From positions 75,734,391 through 75,798,390 of the forward strand of contig OZ023270.1 in NCBI GenBank assembly GCA_964006375.1: a DNA stretch of 64,000 bases. The letters are read 5' to 3'. The notes beneath the pieces are model-generated. The model searched no databases. It was not told where the DNA came from and saw only the letters and a program-made list of their open reading frames with translations. The stretch comes from Tillus elongatus (lineage: Eukaryota; Arthropoda; Insecta; Coleoptera; Cleridae). Numbering within the stretch: position 1 is the first letter of the stretch; each line of letters opens with the position of its first letter. Position numbers and translations under genes: made by a program. This document shows, one piece after another, positions 1 through 16,370 of this stretch.

Positions 1-861
1 TTATAAATCTTTTCAGTGTTCTTTGACTCGCATCAGAATTGTACCAAATAGTTCTTTCAAATCAAGAATGGAAAGGTGATCTAATATAATAGCAATGCCC
101 CGAATATAAATTTTTAGTTTTCAGACTTATAATGTTACCCTACTTGTTTGGATAGGAACTATAATACATATATTCTTCTAATTTACGGCGTCAACCATTT
201 AGGTTATTAGCCGCAATATATGTATAGAGCTGATGATTATAAAAACATTTGAACAACACATTAAAAATATCTGTAGCCTAATATAGAGTTAAAAAACAAT
301 AGCCTAAAGTTTTCCAAATAAATTATTATCCTTACTTAATTAGATTAAGTGTAAAAAACTGAAGGTGGACACTGAAGTTTGAAACTGAAACAAAATGCAG
401 AATCACCCCAAAAACAGTTTAGCGACCGCTACTGATGAAGACAACTTCATTGTCGAAACACGTATTTAGCGCATAATTACATGTTATTATTTTCGTGCTT
501 TTTGGGGTGATTTTGCTTTTTATTTCTGATTATGTGTGGCGTAATTAAACTGATAGTTACCTATAGATCCCAAGTTCTTGTAGTATGTTGTTGATCCTTC
601 TTTTGTACATTTACGAGGGGGTATTAAAAAGTACTTAACCTGCATTAAAAAATTCAATAATCTTTTAAACAACAATTTACCTATTCAGTCCTAGACTAGG
701 GGGTTGAGCACACTGAGACTTTAGAGACCATCTTCAGCGAGATTTAGTGAGTAGGGCAACTTGAGGCCCCGTAATCAAGCTACAACACCCCAACCCGATC
801 TTATCCACCTCTCCAAGGAGTAGGTAGAATTAGGCCTTAGAGTTTGTTTCCTTTCATATTT
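1..861. other. AT-rich region without a recognisable gene
   Basis: No reading frame here looks like protein. Two structures stand out: a hammerhead-like core at 427-471 and a segment at about 725-840 whose inverted relative lies at about 57745-57840 (shared words include GAGTAGG and AGCTACAAC). The shared segment suggests the region belongs to a dispersed repeat, possibly the non-coding part of a Penelope-like element. That assignment is inference. Confidence 0.4.
427..471 (+). ncRNA. hammerhead-ribozyme-like core
   Basis: CTGATGA (432-438) is followed by a hairpin of GACAA and TTGTC around a 5-nt loop, then GAAAC (455-459) and GTA (462-464). Flanking CGCTA (427-431) and TAGCG (467-471) could form helix I. 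This order is that of a type I hammerhead: CUGANGA, helix II, GAAA, minimal helix III, NUH. One extra A precedes helix II and two unpaired U follow the GUA, so it may be inactive. Such motifs are known in Penelope-like elements. Confidence 0.45.
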
Positions 862-1630
<769 letters not shown>

Positions 1631-1775
1631 TTTTTTTCCTTAATCGACTCTTTTCGAATATTCTTGATATTGCTGCCTTGAACAGTTTATATATGTAGCA
1701 AAGAGTCCAAATTTCTTATCAAGAAAAAAAATTTTTCAAACACTAGGCAAGCAGTTAGCTACACTCAACATGGAG

Positions 1776-2033
1776 TGAAGACTGTGGGATGCAAAGAGAA
1801 ATCCTAGCGTTTATATAGGAATAGTTGCAGGCAAAATAAATGCTGCATTACAAGAGAATGAAGCTGTCCCAATAAATCCAAAGAAACATATGAGTTATCT
1901 TTATCTGTGCTCTCATTCACTTGGTAAAAAAGTGAACTTCAAGTGTGATGACTGCAAACAACTTACCTGCGCAAATCGCAGACGCAGTGTCATAAGTAGC
2001 AACTGCAATTCGCATTGTGCTGAAGACGATTAA
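1776..2033 (+). pseudogene. probable piggyBac-type transposase C-terminal fragment
   Basis: After a TGA at about 1773 the frame stays open for 85 codons to TAA at 2031-2033. Near its end lies a cysteine/histidine-rich tail with the words CSHSLGKK, FKCDDCKQLTC and SSNCNSHC. Paired Cx2C units at the extreme C-terminus resemble the cysteine-rich DNA-binding domain that ends piggyBac transposases. No catalytic domain is visible upstream, where the sequence is the end of a Helitron-like repeat. It is therefore a fragment, and another Cys-rich transposase family is possible. Confidence 0.4.
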
Positions 2034-2445
2034 TTCTTTCATTTTAAACCTTTTTTTTTCATTTCTGTTTTGTTTAATAAAGTTCCCTGGTTTATTGTAA
2101 CAAGTTTTTTTTTACTGTTTCCTAAAATAATACACATTTTCATAAAAAAATTGAGAAAATATCCTCTTTCAGACTTAACGTGATAAGAATTACATGTCTG
2201 CATAAAAAAGCAGGGGGTCCCTAAATTACCGCATTCAGTACATTCCGCAACAAAATATAACATAGTTGCCTAAACGTTAAAGCTGCCCTTACTTTAGATT
2301 AACCCTCTGATAAAGCTAACTTTCTTGGTGGGCTAAAACTGTGTCAAATTTCTTGATACAGTGTTAACCTATGCATACGTAATAAGAAATAATAAGTAAA
2401 AGAAATATAATTTGCTTTCCCAAAAAAAAAACAACACCTCTTACA

Positions 2446-3945
2446 GCAATTGTTCTCAAAAACTGCGCACCAGAACTTGCTCCTGTCCTGAGTCGTCGGT
2501 TTTAGACATCTTACAATAGAGGCATACTCCCTAGTAACTGGAAAACTGCTCGAATACAACCCGTCCCCAAGAAAGGATCCAAAGTGCTACCTAGCAACTA
2601 CAGGCCTATTGCTCTCCTTTCAGTCGTATCTAAAGTGATGGAAAATATATAAACACCGAATTGCTAAAAGTTCTTGAAAAACACAGTCTAATCCACAACA
2701 GGCAGTATGGATTCCGTCAGCGCAGATCAACTACCGACCTCCTTTCCTTTGTCACCCATTCTTGGAACAAGTCTATGGAACTACACGGTGAATCCCAGAT
2801 TGTCGCTCCTGACATATCCAAAGCATTCGGCCAGGTCTGGCACGCAGCGCTGCTTAATAAACTACCGGCCTATGGCCACTAAAACTCTGTACCTGGACAG
2901 CAAATTTCCTCTCCAACCGGAGCATTTCTGTTGTCGTGGATGGCCATTCCTTTAAACTGTATCCAATTAATGCAGGAGTTCCTCAAGGTCCAGCTTTAGC
3001 CCCTACTTTGTTTCTTCTCTACATCACTGACCTTCTCTCTAGCACATCCAACCCAGTTCACAGTTACGCGCACGACAGCACCCTCCACTCAAATATACAA
3101 TATTCTAAGCCTGTCTCTTTAGCCCAATTAGATGAGGATTGCAGACTCATGAAGGGTTCTGTCTCCGTGGATCTCCCAAAAATATTAGACTGGGGAAGTA
3201 GAAATCTTTTACAATTCAACCCCACCAAATCACAGTCTTGCTTTCCTTCTCATAAAAGATACACCAGCCCTAGACCCATCACAATAAACAACCAAGTTAT
3301 TCAAAGTAATTAGTTCTTTTCACTTGTTGGCATTTCTGTGGATCGAAATCTCAATTGGCAACATGTCACATCAATTGCAGAAGCGGCTGCTAAGAAATTA
3401 GGTTTCCTCTTCCGGGCTCGCAAATACTTTCACCAGCTAATCTCTATACTTTATACACTTCACAAATAAGACCCAACCTCGAATACTGCTCCCACATCTG
3501 GGGTGCCGCTGCTGCTTCTACACTCGCTATCCTGGACTCCATTCAGAAGAGAGCTATACCTCTCATCAATGACCCTACCCGCACCCAAAGGCTGTCATCC
3601 CTTGCACACCGACGTGCCGTTGGTTCCCTCTCTCTCTTTTATAGATATCTGCACGGGCACTGCTCAGATAAGCTTTATTCCATAGTTCCTCCATCTGCTG
3701 CCCCCAACAGATCTACCAGGGGAACAGAGCGAATGCACCCTTTTACTGTCCAGGTCACCAGACATAGAACATCTTGTTATGCCCGCTCTTTTGCCGCAGG
3801 GACTTCCAAGTTGTGGAATTCCTTGCTGGCACATGGTTTTCCTTTTCCTCCGAACCTCCAAACCTTCAAGTCGACACCCACGGTACGATAGTATTTAGGC
3901 TGTAAGCCCTCGTGGTGTGTTGTTGAAATAAAAAAATAAAAAACT
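2446..3945 (+). pseudogene. 5'-truncated non-LTR retrotransposon reverse transcriptase, decayed
   Basis: Broken frames carry non-LTR reverse transcriptase landmarks in order: SNYRPIALLSVVSK at about 2595, YGFRQRRSTTDLL at about 2706, DISKAF at about 2811, an AGVPQGPALAP motif at about 2972, and the catalytic box decayed to SYAHD (about 3062) where YADD is expected. C-terminal traces including AHRRAVGSLSLFYRY run to about 3890. A run of AAATAAAAAAATAAAA-like sequence near 3925-3942 looks like the 3' tail. Frameshifts and stops near 2650, 2882 and 3311 rule out function. The style fits the CR1/L2/Jockey superfamily, but the clade is not certain. Confidence 0.8.
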
Positions 3946-4642
3946 GTTTAACAAGCCTAGAAGTTATAGTTTTTTTTTCTGGTGATAGTTATTCTGTATT
4001 TTCTGGGTCTCACATAAGAACTACGCTGCTAAAGCTGATTTTTTTATTTAAAGACAATCATTTAGTAAGGATTGCGTGAAAAGTACCTACTTTTTTTCTA
4101 GTTATTTTTTATATGACGCCCCTATACATCGGAGTGTGTCTCTTAGCTTTTTTGTCGGACTGAGTATAGCAGCCCTTATTTATGTATGAGTTATTCATTC
4201 AAGCAACCTGTTTCAAAGAAATGCCTTAGTTAATAATATGCACCCCTTCAAGATGAAAGGGAAACAGGTGACCTTATAGACAGTTTAGGTCAGGTTCTAA
4301 AGTGACCACTGGTCATAAGAGTGTCTATCTGAAAGCAACATTTTTATGTATATCAATCCAAGATAAGAGTGGATTATATCGTGGGAAATAACATTATTTT
4401 ACTTGATATGAACTTGTTTTCTAAACCAGTTATATTATTTGTTATTGTATTCGATTTCTCTATAGATCCGTTAAGCTATTTTGACAAAGGTGTATTAAAC
4501 TAGATTTTTGGGTCAACTAACAAACAAAACATTGAATATACATGTAAGAGGAACTTAAAACGGTTTATGGGAAAGTAGCATCTTTGACTCTTTTTAATGC
4601 CCGCCCTTTGATTAATATCAGAAGGCCATAAGGGACAAAAGT
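3946..4642. other. intergenic AT-rich sequence
   Basis: I see no coding frame, RNA gene or clear repeat end between the LINE tail and the next Helitron-like terminus. Confidence 0.5.
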
Positions 4643-5110
4643 TGGGGACGCAGCAAGTGCGTTACGGTAGTGAATTTTTATTAAATGATTCAAATTTGAT
4701 TAACTCAACTTTTTATAAACTTAGAAAGTTGGATTTTGGTATGTAGTAAGACCTTTCCCAACGAAACTTATTCACCAAATTTCATTGAAATAACTTTGTA
4801 GTTTTCGGAGAAAAAATTTTTTTTCGAAAAAATACTCAAAATTCGAATAACTCAATTTTTTATAAACTTAGAAAATTGTGTTGCGGTACCTAGTAAGGTC
4901 TTACCGAAGACAACATATTCACAACATTTAATTTAAATAGCTTTGTAATTTTTGGAGAAAAAAATTTTTTTAGAAAGAAAATTTTCCGGGAAAACCTTGT
5001 TCTATTTTCCTGGCTAACGAACTTATCCAAGCCATTAATAAAATAAAACCACTTGCCGAGTTTCATCTAAATCGGTTAATTATTTTTTGAGTTAATGGTG
5101 TATTTCTATT
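4643..5110 (-). repeat. Helitron-like repeat, partial copy
   Basis: It begins with GGGGACGCAGCAAGTGCGTT then ACGGTAGTGAATTTTTA, the inverted form of the family's right end. Its body carries two imperfect tandem copies of a block containing ACTTAGAAAGTTG and ATTTCATTGAAATAACTTTG, and ends at TTTTTTGAGTTAATGG. The microsatellite and hairpin half are missing or diverged. Confidence 0.6.
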
Positions 5111-5224
5111 TAAAAAAACAAAGATGGAGCTGATTTCCGGTATTTTCGGAAGTGCCGCCATTTTGGAAATATTGTATTCAAACTTGCAACAGTCGATTGT
5201 GGTTGAATACCAAATTTGATAATA

Positions 5225-5356
<132 letters not shown>

Positions 5357-5417
5357 AACGTTTGCGCTTTGCGCTATTCTACATTACATGTTGTGGCAAC
5401 GCCTGCCTTAAAGGCCA

Positions 5418-5455
5418 CTTATTGGAACCTTACGTATACAAGGACGAAACCGGTC
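5418..5455 (+). ncRNA. degenerate hammerhead-like segment
   Basis: CCTT pairs with AAGG around ACGTATAC, followed by ACGAAACCGGTC, the GAAAC...GUH arrangement of a minimal helix III hammerhead. The CUGANGA box is not preserved upstream, so at most this is a relic. A similar ACGAAACCGGTT occurs near 9473, again beside a TA tract. Confidence 0.3.
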
Positions 5456-5759
5456 TATGTCTTTTCTAGTGATTAGTATTACGGCGTGTCCCGTCAGGAC
5501 TGAAGTGATGGTGGCTGTTCCATTTGAAAATAGTTATGCAAATTAAACCATAACTTCCACATAGCTGCGGTAATCTACTCTTCTCAGAAAGGCATTCTCA
5601 TAAAATGAATTTAGGGTCCACGACTTGACCATAAAGAAAATATTCGTATTCCTGTACGCATAAGCCTCTGAAACGTTATGTTACTAGAGTTTCAAAGAAA
5701 AAACGCCAATTTTCACCAAATCACCCGTCATTTGTCCCCTACCCCATGAAGCGATCTTA

Positions 5760-6330
5760 CCCGAAAGCAATTCGAAGCGTTCCTTTGTCGGGTGATAACT
5801 GAATACCAATTTGTAGATGATACCTCAATTCGTTTGAAAGTTATAACGCCTACTAACGCACAGATGTACAGACCGACGGACCGACAGACAGAATAAATTT
5901 CGTTCCGTAATCAAAGTTTCTATATGTTTTGAGACGTTTTACGCAGTTTTAGCAAACAATTTTCTTTCGAAATTTCTGTCAACGATATTCCACTCCCACA
6001 CATCCAACCCCTCGTTTAATTTCAGCTCAGAATACCAGATGTTTGATGAAATTGAAAGTTTTCTAATAAGCAAACCCTAAAACGTTATATTCCTCGAGTT
6101 TTAACGAAAAATGACAATTTTCAACAAATCACCCCCCATTTATCCCTAACCCCTAGGAATGATTTTACTCAAAAACAACTCGAACCGTTAGTTTTCGGGT
6201 GCTAAGTGTATACCAAATTTGAAGACGATATCTCAATTTGTTATAAAAATATTGTGGCTACAAACAGACAGACATACAGACAACAAAACAATTTGTTCCC
6301 AAATGATATTTTTTATATGTTTTGGCATTT
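5760..6330 (+). repeat. dispersed repeat with ACAGACCGACAGAC-type core, two tandem copies
   Basis: Two related blocks (about 5770-6060 and 6090-6330) share a TCGGGTG...ATACCAA-TTTG segment, a GACAGAC-rich segment and a TATATGTTTTGAGACG-like segment. A third copy lies at about 40285-40500 and continues at 40936-40985. The first copy provides the empty site for the MITE at 40512. No coding content is visible. Confidence 0.6.
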
Positions 6331-6813
6331 TTTACGACGTTCAAGCGAAACAAAATCTTTGAAATTTTTGTTGCCGATGCCATGCTTCGACAGGTTGCGA
6401 CGATAGGGGAGTAAAATTATGTTCGGCAGGTTGAATTTTTTCAAATTCAGCCAGTATTTGAGACCATCTGTATATGACATTTTGATTTTTTCGACGAATA
6501 ATATAAGCCCAAACCTCTCTAAATGCGTAATTTTCATGAGATTCCGATGGTAAAAACACCGTATCATAATTTTTGATATGCGCCAAAAATGTGAAAAGTT
6601 GCAAAACAATTGAAATAACTCAAAAGCGACGAATAACATTCAGTTTTTTTACCTCGCAAGCATACATTATAATTTCATGGAAAATTGAAAAATGCAATAA
6701 TATAAGCGGTGTTCCATTATAAACAAGAAAACTTTTTCACCAACCACTTATGGGCCAGCCTGTAATTGTCAATATAATTGTATAAGACGCAGGTCAAAAC
6801 ACTTGATAATTAC

Positions 6814-9227
<2,414 letters not shown>

Positions 9228-9289
<62 letters not shown>
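9228..9289. repeat. (TA)n microsatellite, right side of the 7847 element
   Basis: The TA tract starts with the target-site duplication of the transposon to its left. Confidence 0.95.
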
Positions 9290-9291
<2 letters not shown>

Positions 9292-9660
9292 CACACATCT
9301 TTTCATTAGAGAACTTTTTGTTCTACGAAAAATGAGCTAATATTTGGTAGTTTAGAACGTTCTGAAATGGTTTTTGCTCGAAAATAGTTTTTCGTAAATT
9401 TGAGGGTACTAGAGACAGACGTAAAGACATTCTCTGTGGGTTCACAATTGCTTATTTTCTTCTCCGTATGACGAAACCGGTTATAGAGAGCAATAAGCAA
9501 TTGTAAAGCTGGAGGGGAAGTCTCTTAGTTCCTATATGCTGAAATTGCCAATGTGTATACAATTGGTGGAAGCGCTTTGAAGTATAAATGCAACAGATGT
9601 GAAATTATTTTATGTGAACCAGTTTCTTATTTATCTTGAGTCGGTTATACTTTATACTAA

Positions 9661-9783
9661 ATGCCACTGTTCTACAATGGTCGCAAATTGTTTAATGTAT
9701 TGCCAGAGGATGTACGAAATATGGATATTTTACCTGCTGAGAAAAAGAGATTGAAAAGAGTTCTCATGAAGAAGACGTGCTAA
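9661..9783 (+). pseudogene. short LINE-like C-terminal fragment
   Basis: A 40-codon frame ending in TAA reads like the last residues of a LINE ORF2, with FNVLPEDVRNM followed by a basic tail EKKRLKRVLMKK. Nothing upstream continues it in frame. Confidence is low because the piece is so short. Confidence 0.3.
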
Positions 9784-9933
9784 ATTCGCTCGCACTAGGT
9801 TCAAGAAGGTTAAAATATCGAAATAATATATATGATTAAAAAATGTATTGCAAATTAGAGATAATGATTATGTTTTTTTTTTTGGCACAGAAACTTTCAA
9901 AGTACGCAAACAAAATGCTTTCTAAATTTTATG

Positions 9934-10068
9934 TTTTAGTGAATTTTTATTTAAAAAAATTCACTAATAGAGAGGTATCCATGGTGAGCAAAAAATTCAA
10001 TTCAATTCAAATGAGCGCGAACTAGGACCCCTAGAACCCATATCCGGGGTCAGTTTCAATTTTTATAT

Positions 10069-10162
<94 letters not shown>
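9934..10162 (+). repeat. Helitron-like repeat, left half (split by the Gypsy insertion)
   Basis: It starts with the hairpin TAGTGAATTTTTATTTAAAA then AAATTCACTAATAGAGAGG and continues to GGGGTCAGTTTCAATTTTTA and a (TA)n tract (10072-10162). The TA tract stops at the Gypsy LTR. The missing right half, in the same orientation, resumes at 26725, so the two pieces were one copy before the insertion. Confidence 0.75.
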
Positions 10163-10165
<3 letters not shown>

Positions 10166-13100
10166 AATATTTTTCCCTTGGTCTCCCAATTTATAATAAG
10201 ACAAGCCCCCCCTTTTTTTTAATGACACCTAAATATCACGTGCAGAAACACTGTTGTCAATAACAAGGTTTGGTACAGCATGTGAATAAGCGCTACATCA
10301 TCTCCGCCACTGAGCTCCGACTCTACTAAACATATACACGCGCAGTAAAAGAGCGAGTGAGAATCACCTACCTTACACACGTCTTTCACCCGCGTCTTAC
10401 AGTTATCTGGGCCACTATTACAAGTAACTTTGGCCTATGATCATCCACTGGACCCTATGTAGTATTAGTAACCAAAAGTTCTAGCCATGAATTGAGGATG
10501 GTGAGAAAGAGACAAAGAAAGAAACACAATCGTTCTTTTAATCGAATATATTGCATAAGACAAAGTTCCATTTAATACAAAGATTAAATTGCCCAGCCAG
10601 ACACCTCGGCGCTTCTTTGAAACAGATAATTCTGAACTAGATCCCCCTATTGCTAATACCAGATGTGAAAGATGCAACACCCGTTCTCGAGCATCGAAAG
10701 GCGAGCACGGTGCACACCAGACATTCCACAACCCTGCGTATCCTGTTCCAGTGGCGTGCGATTAGTGATAAGAAGATTCAGATAATATTTATGGTTTGTT
10801 TCAGATTTTCCCTTTTTTTTTTATTTCAATTTTTTTTTTTTTGTTTTACTGGAAACAGGACACACAATACAGCGGAAGCCTGATGCTCATCCGTCCGGCG
10901 TGTCGCGCACTTCCCTTCACGTAATTGCATCAATTTTCAATTTATCTCTTTGACTGGCAGTATCATCCGCCTAGACTGCCTTTCCCATTTTCTATTATGC
11001 TTAATGTAGTTGTTTTCGCGTGGCTCTTTGGGGCCTGCTCTATGAGTCTTTTTATATCGGAATTTAGCACATCAAGAAGCGGGAAATTCACCAAGGCGGC
11101 GTTTGCTTCACTCAGAAAAATTACATAGCAAACTGCAGTGTACGTGATGGGAAGGTTATCCCCTGTTTTTATCTTCTTCATAAGCTCGACTCTACTGATG
11201 AGAATAACCCTAGACTCCCGTTCACTTCCCTTCATGCGGAAACCATATGCGCGCAAACTGAAATGACTTATGGACCCCCAGGTTGCTATTTCACACCAAT
11301 TATGCCTAATTTGTTTGTAAAACGCGTAGACATTCGTGTCAGGGGCCCTTATGGGTCTTGTTCGAATTTAGCACTTCATGGAGTGAAACTTCGCCTGGAT
11401 ATCCCTTGCAGACATAACTACGAGTTGGACATTGTACAAATCTTGTCACGCATCAGGGGAAGCAATGCCATGCCATGAAGGCTCATTTTACGGACCTTAA
11501 TAAACTACAGAAATGCATATCACATCATACCTAGGAAATTACTTCGATTTCAATCTTAGATTCAGTATTCTATTTTTAACATGTTTCCCTTGTCTTTTGT
11601 TTGGATTCTAGTTTCAGATTTTCAGCATTTCACTTCAAGACATATTCCACTTTCATGGTGCATTTCAAATTTAATTTCTGTTTCAAGACATACCTTTCCC
11701 TTATATTTGATTTTCTTAGTCTCAAATCCTGTATTTTGCTTCAGGACACATCCCCCCTTTATTTGGCTTCAAGTTTCAGATTCAGAGTGCTGACATGGAA
11801 TAAGATATCTATTCCCCCGCGACCAAGATATCTAGCTCGGAGATTCAAAGCACTGGACACACAAATATTAATACTTAAAACTAACAAACATTATAATCGG
11901 GCCGAAACATTTCAACTTTTCAGTAACTGTTACATTTTGACGTCAATAGGTGCAGATTTTGCAGTATAATTGTTTTTAGGCACATGAAACTAACACACAC
12001 ATATTAAGTGCTATTTGGTAGGAGCAAAACTTACATTCTTAGGATACACATAAACACCAGCTGGTAATGTTCATGATCTCAATTTTTAAACTAATTAGAT
12101 CTGGCAACGTGTGGTAAATGTCTGCACAGGATGCAAACACACATTATTCTAGATATTGATCTTAATCAAAAAAATAACTCTGGTAACCCTAAAATGACTA
12201 CATAAACTCTTAGTGTTTCACTTAACTTAAATACGCTAGGCTTAGCAACATCTTAAATATACATATTATTTTCCTGCTTAAAATTAAGGCAAATAACATT
12301 CCAGCTTTAAAGTTTCAATTTACATCAAATAATAATTTCTTTAAATAGTGTACGGACAGGCAAACCTACAAAACTCATGATCAGGTTGCACAAGTTAAAT
12401 TTTGACAATACTTAAATGTATTAATGATTTCCATTAAAAATAATTTTTGATGCACCAAGTTTAATAAAAGTATCGACCCTGTACTATTATGACTACCCCA
12501 TAGCACCCCTCCTTTGTTCCCAGATAGCACTTTCAAGGCACGCAAATTTTGCTGAAGGTCGGGAAATTTACAGGATCATTGGCACGAATCATAGCAATGT
12601 TCAACTCACCGTCTGATGCATCCTTCTCCGGTCTGTCAGGCTGCTGCATGGTCTCCACTCGGGGGCGGCTGCTCGTATCCTGGGTTTCGCCTAACGGAGG
12701 GGACGGTTCCCACATTCTGGGTTTCCGGATAGGAAAAACAGACCCGAGAAATAGAACTGCGTCAGGTGTTTCCTTGCACTGAGGCGAGATGGAGGCTTTT
12801 TCAGAGAAAGAAGATCCCCTGCCTCTTTTACCGCGTGTGGGAATTTGGCACTAGTATTTGGTGCTTTGCAAGTTCCCTAGTATTGTGGGCGGTTGTCTCG
12901 CGGGGAATGCTAGCCGAGTTCTCCGTTTCGACGCTAGTGCGCGAGTTCTGCCACGTTAGCGTTTGTCACAAGATTGCTCTTCGAGTCAAGGTAGGTTTTT
13001 AATATCGCGAGAAGGAAGGCCAGTCAAGTTTTCTTGCTTTGACACCAGTGCGAGGATTCAGGCACGTGATGCTTATCACAAGATATGCGCTCCTAGGCAA

Positions 13101-15298
13101 GGTAGGTTGCTGAATATCGCGAAAAGGAAGGCCAGTCGAGTTTTCTTGCTTTGACACCAGTGCGAGGATTCAGGCACGTGATGCTTATCACAAGATATGC
13201 TCTCCTAGGCAAGGTAGGTTGCTGAATATCGCGAAAAGGAAGGCCAGTCGAGTTTCCTTGCTTTGACACCAGTGCGAGGATTCAGGCACGTGATGATTAT
13301 CACAAGATATGCTCTCCTAGGCAAGGTAGGTTGCTGAATATCGCGAAAAGGAAGGCCAGTCGAGTTTTCTTGCTTTGACACCAGTGCGAGGATTCAGGCA
13401 CGTGATGCTTATCACAAGATATGCTCTCCTAGGCAAGGTAGGTTGCTGAATATCGCGAAAAGGAAGGCCAGTCGAGTTTTCTTGCTTTGACACCAGTGCG
13501 AGGATTCAGGCACGTGATGCTTATCACAAGATATGCTCTCCTAGGCAAGGTAGGTTCCCGGAGAAGGACACTCTTTGAAGACCAAAGAATGTCTGCCTAG
13601 CCTAAAATCATCCGCGTATTTATATCGGTTTTCATTCCCCTTCCCGTGTAATGAATTATAATGCAGGCCCTGTTGTTAAAGTCGACAGCATTTCAAACGT
13701 TTGTACCATAATCGACCTTATTGCGTCCCGCTTATGATTTGTAGCGTGCCTCCCCTCTATCATGTGTACACGTCCCACATAGAAATCCTCCTGTACACAC
13801 TGTTTTCAGAGCTTATTATTATTATCATTATTCTTATTTTATTTTAAATTACAATTGTAAACAATCATTAGTCAACTTGTGAAACCCATTCTGCAAGTTT
13901 ACCTGTGCACCCTTACTTGCTGTTAATTCGCTCGTAGCCGGCATTTATATTTATGCAATGACACCTAAAATCTATGTAAATAGTAATAGTATGCTACGTA
14001 CACACTTTTAATAAGCAAAACACAGAATAATGTCCTCATTGTGCATATGACACCAAAGCAATATTAAAATCTCTTACGTTAATAAAAATGTACATAAAAT
14101 GTTTCGTGTCCTGTTTTATTTTTATATCTGAACTTATTTGACATACGACTGTAATACAAGTTAAAATTACATTCCTTTTTCAAATTAGATTTTCCAAATG
14201 CTTAAGGTGTTGCAGGACAGCCCATCGCCGATATAGTCTGTATTTAATTAGTGCAAGCCCTGTGGTCATGTGAATGCTGGGAAAACGATTTGTAAATGAA
14301 ATATACTTCTGTGCTTCTCGTCTATTTACAACGAAAATATCGACTGATAAATGACGTTCAAATGCCTGCCCACTCAAGAACTAAATTCGTGGAAGTTTCG
14401 GAAGAGAAAATGATACTGCAAAAATAATTATCACATAGCTAATAATACTCGTGGATGCGATTCTGATGACATTTAAGAACTTCAGACGGCAAAAGACATT
14501 CTCTCTTTCTATCGCAATTTTCGTCTGTTGTCTTTCTGCAGTAAATATTAGCATATTTGCAATGACCTATAATTTACATTAATATTGTCCTAAATATTAG
14601 CAGTTTTAAGATGTCATATTTCACACAGTTACACAGCCAGCAGGTGTCTCCCCAATAAATTCCATTCTTTATTATCTAGCCAGATGTCTGTATACGCCAG
14701 ACGTGTTCTTTGTTTTTGTGCCCTTTAAAAGGCACTCGACACTCAAGATAAGATACTTAACCTGCCTCTTAGACAAGAGGATCTTCGTCTGGGACATAGA
14801 ATACAATTCGTGAGAAAGTTTTTTTTTTGTTTTGTTTTACAATATGAGACATTAAACAGACCTGTCTTGTCGAGACTATCCAGACTGTGGTTATTTTACG
14901 CATTGCTTTGTCTTTAACTAAAATCACCCTTATAATGCGAGACAATTTAATTACATCGGGAATATTTTCGTTTATTAAAATACCCCGCTGTGGCCTGTCG
15001 AATACTCGAGGTACCCTAGTATATTTGCCATGGACCTCTAGAAATTTCGGCGACTTATCTCTGACTCTCAGAGCTCACGCCTGCCGGCTGATATAATTAT
15101 AAAACTTCGACCGTACCTGATGGGGTGTTTTCATTCACTTACATACCTCCCGACCATAGGACAGAGTTAATAAAAATGTGGATCAGAATTAAATTCAGAC
15201 ACACAAAAGAAAACATCCAAGCGAATAATTTACCCATCTAAGGGTTAATTCAGCTTGATTATCAATGGTTTTATTAGTCAATTTTCTCGCCCATTACA
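10163..15298 (-). repeat. downstream (3') LTR of the Gypsy element
   Basis: The terminal inverted bases are TGTAAT and ATTACA. Since the coding strand is minus, this is the 3' LTR and should supply polyadenylation. An AATAAA on the minus strand occurs near 10811 and another near 11757, downstream of the proposed transcription start equivalent (about 12780). The 35-codon ORF (12610-12715 here) and the 112-bp tandem array are the same as in the other LTR. Confidence 0.9.
12878..13555. repeat. 112-bp tandem array in the 3' LTR (about six units)
   Basis: Same array as in the other LTR, with the same single-unit variants (for example GATGATTATCAC in one unit and ATATGCGCTCC in the first close unit). 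Shared variants mean both LTRs were copied from one template in the last round of reverse transcription. Confidence 0.85.
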
Positions 15299-16370
15299 TG
15301 GCCGCCGGAAGTTTCATACTCCGAAAATACAAAGTTGAGGAGTGTAAAACTTGAGAAACCCATACCCACATACACACGTCTATGTGTGTCCTGGCGACTA
15401 CGCCTATGCCTCCGCGTGATACCAGCTCATTCGCTCTGTTAGACACCCTTCCCTTTTAACAGGTGGCGGGTCAACAGGTGTGCGTTACGACCGGCACTTT
15501 AAATCTGCCGCCGTGGCCAATTTAGAACTTCTGGCCTCATTGAGAGTCTGACTGTTAGCAGGAAGACTTTTATACTACTTAAAAGAAGAATTTATTGCGC
15601 ATCCGACAGGATGGTTCTTTAGTCTGACCGGGGCTTAACATTTTTGTAGGGAACAAGGGTTTACTGACTGCACGGGTCTCATCGTGTAGGGCATAAGAAA
15701 AATTAAAACAAATTTAAAAATCAATGAGAAGAGCTATACAGCAGAAGCACACAACCCAGAAATAAACGAGCGCCTGTCCTGCACTGTGGGAAAAATACCT
15801 GGGTCCGAATAACAAGATTGCCCGGCCATGAATAACCAAATTCAGGCCCGTACCCTTCGCTGCCCCGAGCATTCCTGCTCATTATTAACATACTGACCAC
15901 AACAAATGAGCTACCCCACACACCTTAATGTAAGCTTAACTTAGTGACTATAACAATGAAACGGCCCTCATATAATAACTTAAATGTAACTTAAATACTA
16001 AGGCAACTAGTGGCAGGAAATGTCAAACATGTTTCACTAATCACTAATGTACAATAGTTCAACTCACCCTCCTGTCCAAATGCATGATCTCTCGTCACTC
16101 ATGTCTCGTCAAATGATGACGAACACCTCTCGGTGTCCTACTGTCCAGAAATTTTTTTATCACTAAACCACCTTTTTTTTTTTTAAACACCCTCACAAGA
16201 GATTCTGTCAGATGTCCGGCATGGTACCTGAAGCTCAAGTTCCCAGACATGGGACGTGGTTAGGGCGCGTCATGACTGTCCAGGAATCGAGATTTGTTTA
16301 CGTCCGCGAGTGAAAACACCGATTCTTCCTTTAATTTGCCCCATTCCACCCATTTCGATTGCACCCAGCC
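15299..16370 (-). other. non-coding 3' internal region of the Gypsy element
   Basis: About 1 kb between the third ORF and the 3' LTR shows no convincing frame. On the minus strand the bases before the LTR are CTTCCGGCGGCCA, which is not a clear polypurine tract. The missing tract is odd in an otherwise intact element. Confidence 0.5.

Noticed and set aside
11581..11969. Plus-strand frames of 70 and 122 codons in the LTR, duplicated at 23007-23395
   Set aside because: Low-complexity Phe/Ser-rich frames antisense to the element; their duplication only reflects the LTR pair.
12963..13154. Plus-strand ORF through the 112-bp tandem array
   Set aside because: It simply reads through the repeat units and runs antisense to the element.
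15299..15316. Plus-strand TGGCCGCCGGAAG directly after an LTR end, looking like a primer-binding site
   Set aside because: gag and pol are on the minus strand, so a plus-strand site at this border is on the wrong side and strand. It is treated as coincidence.
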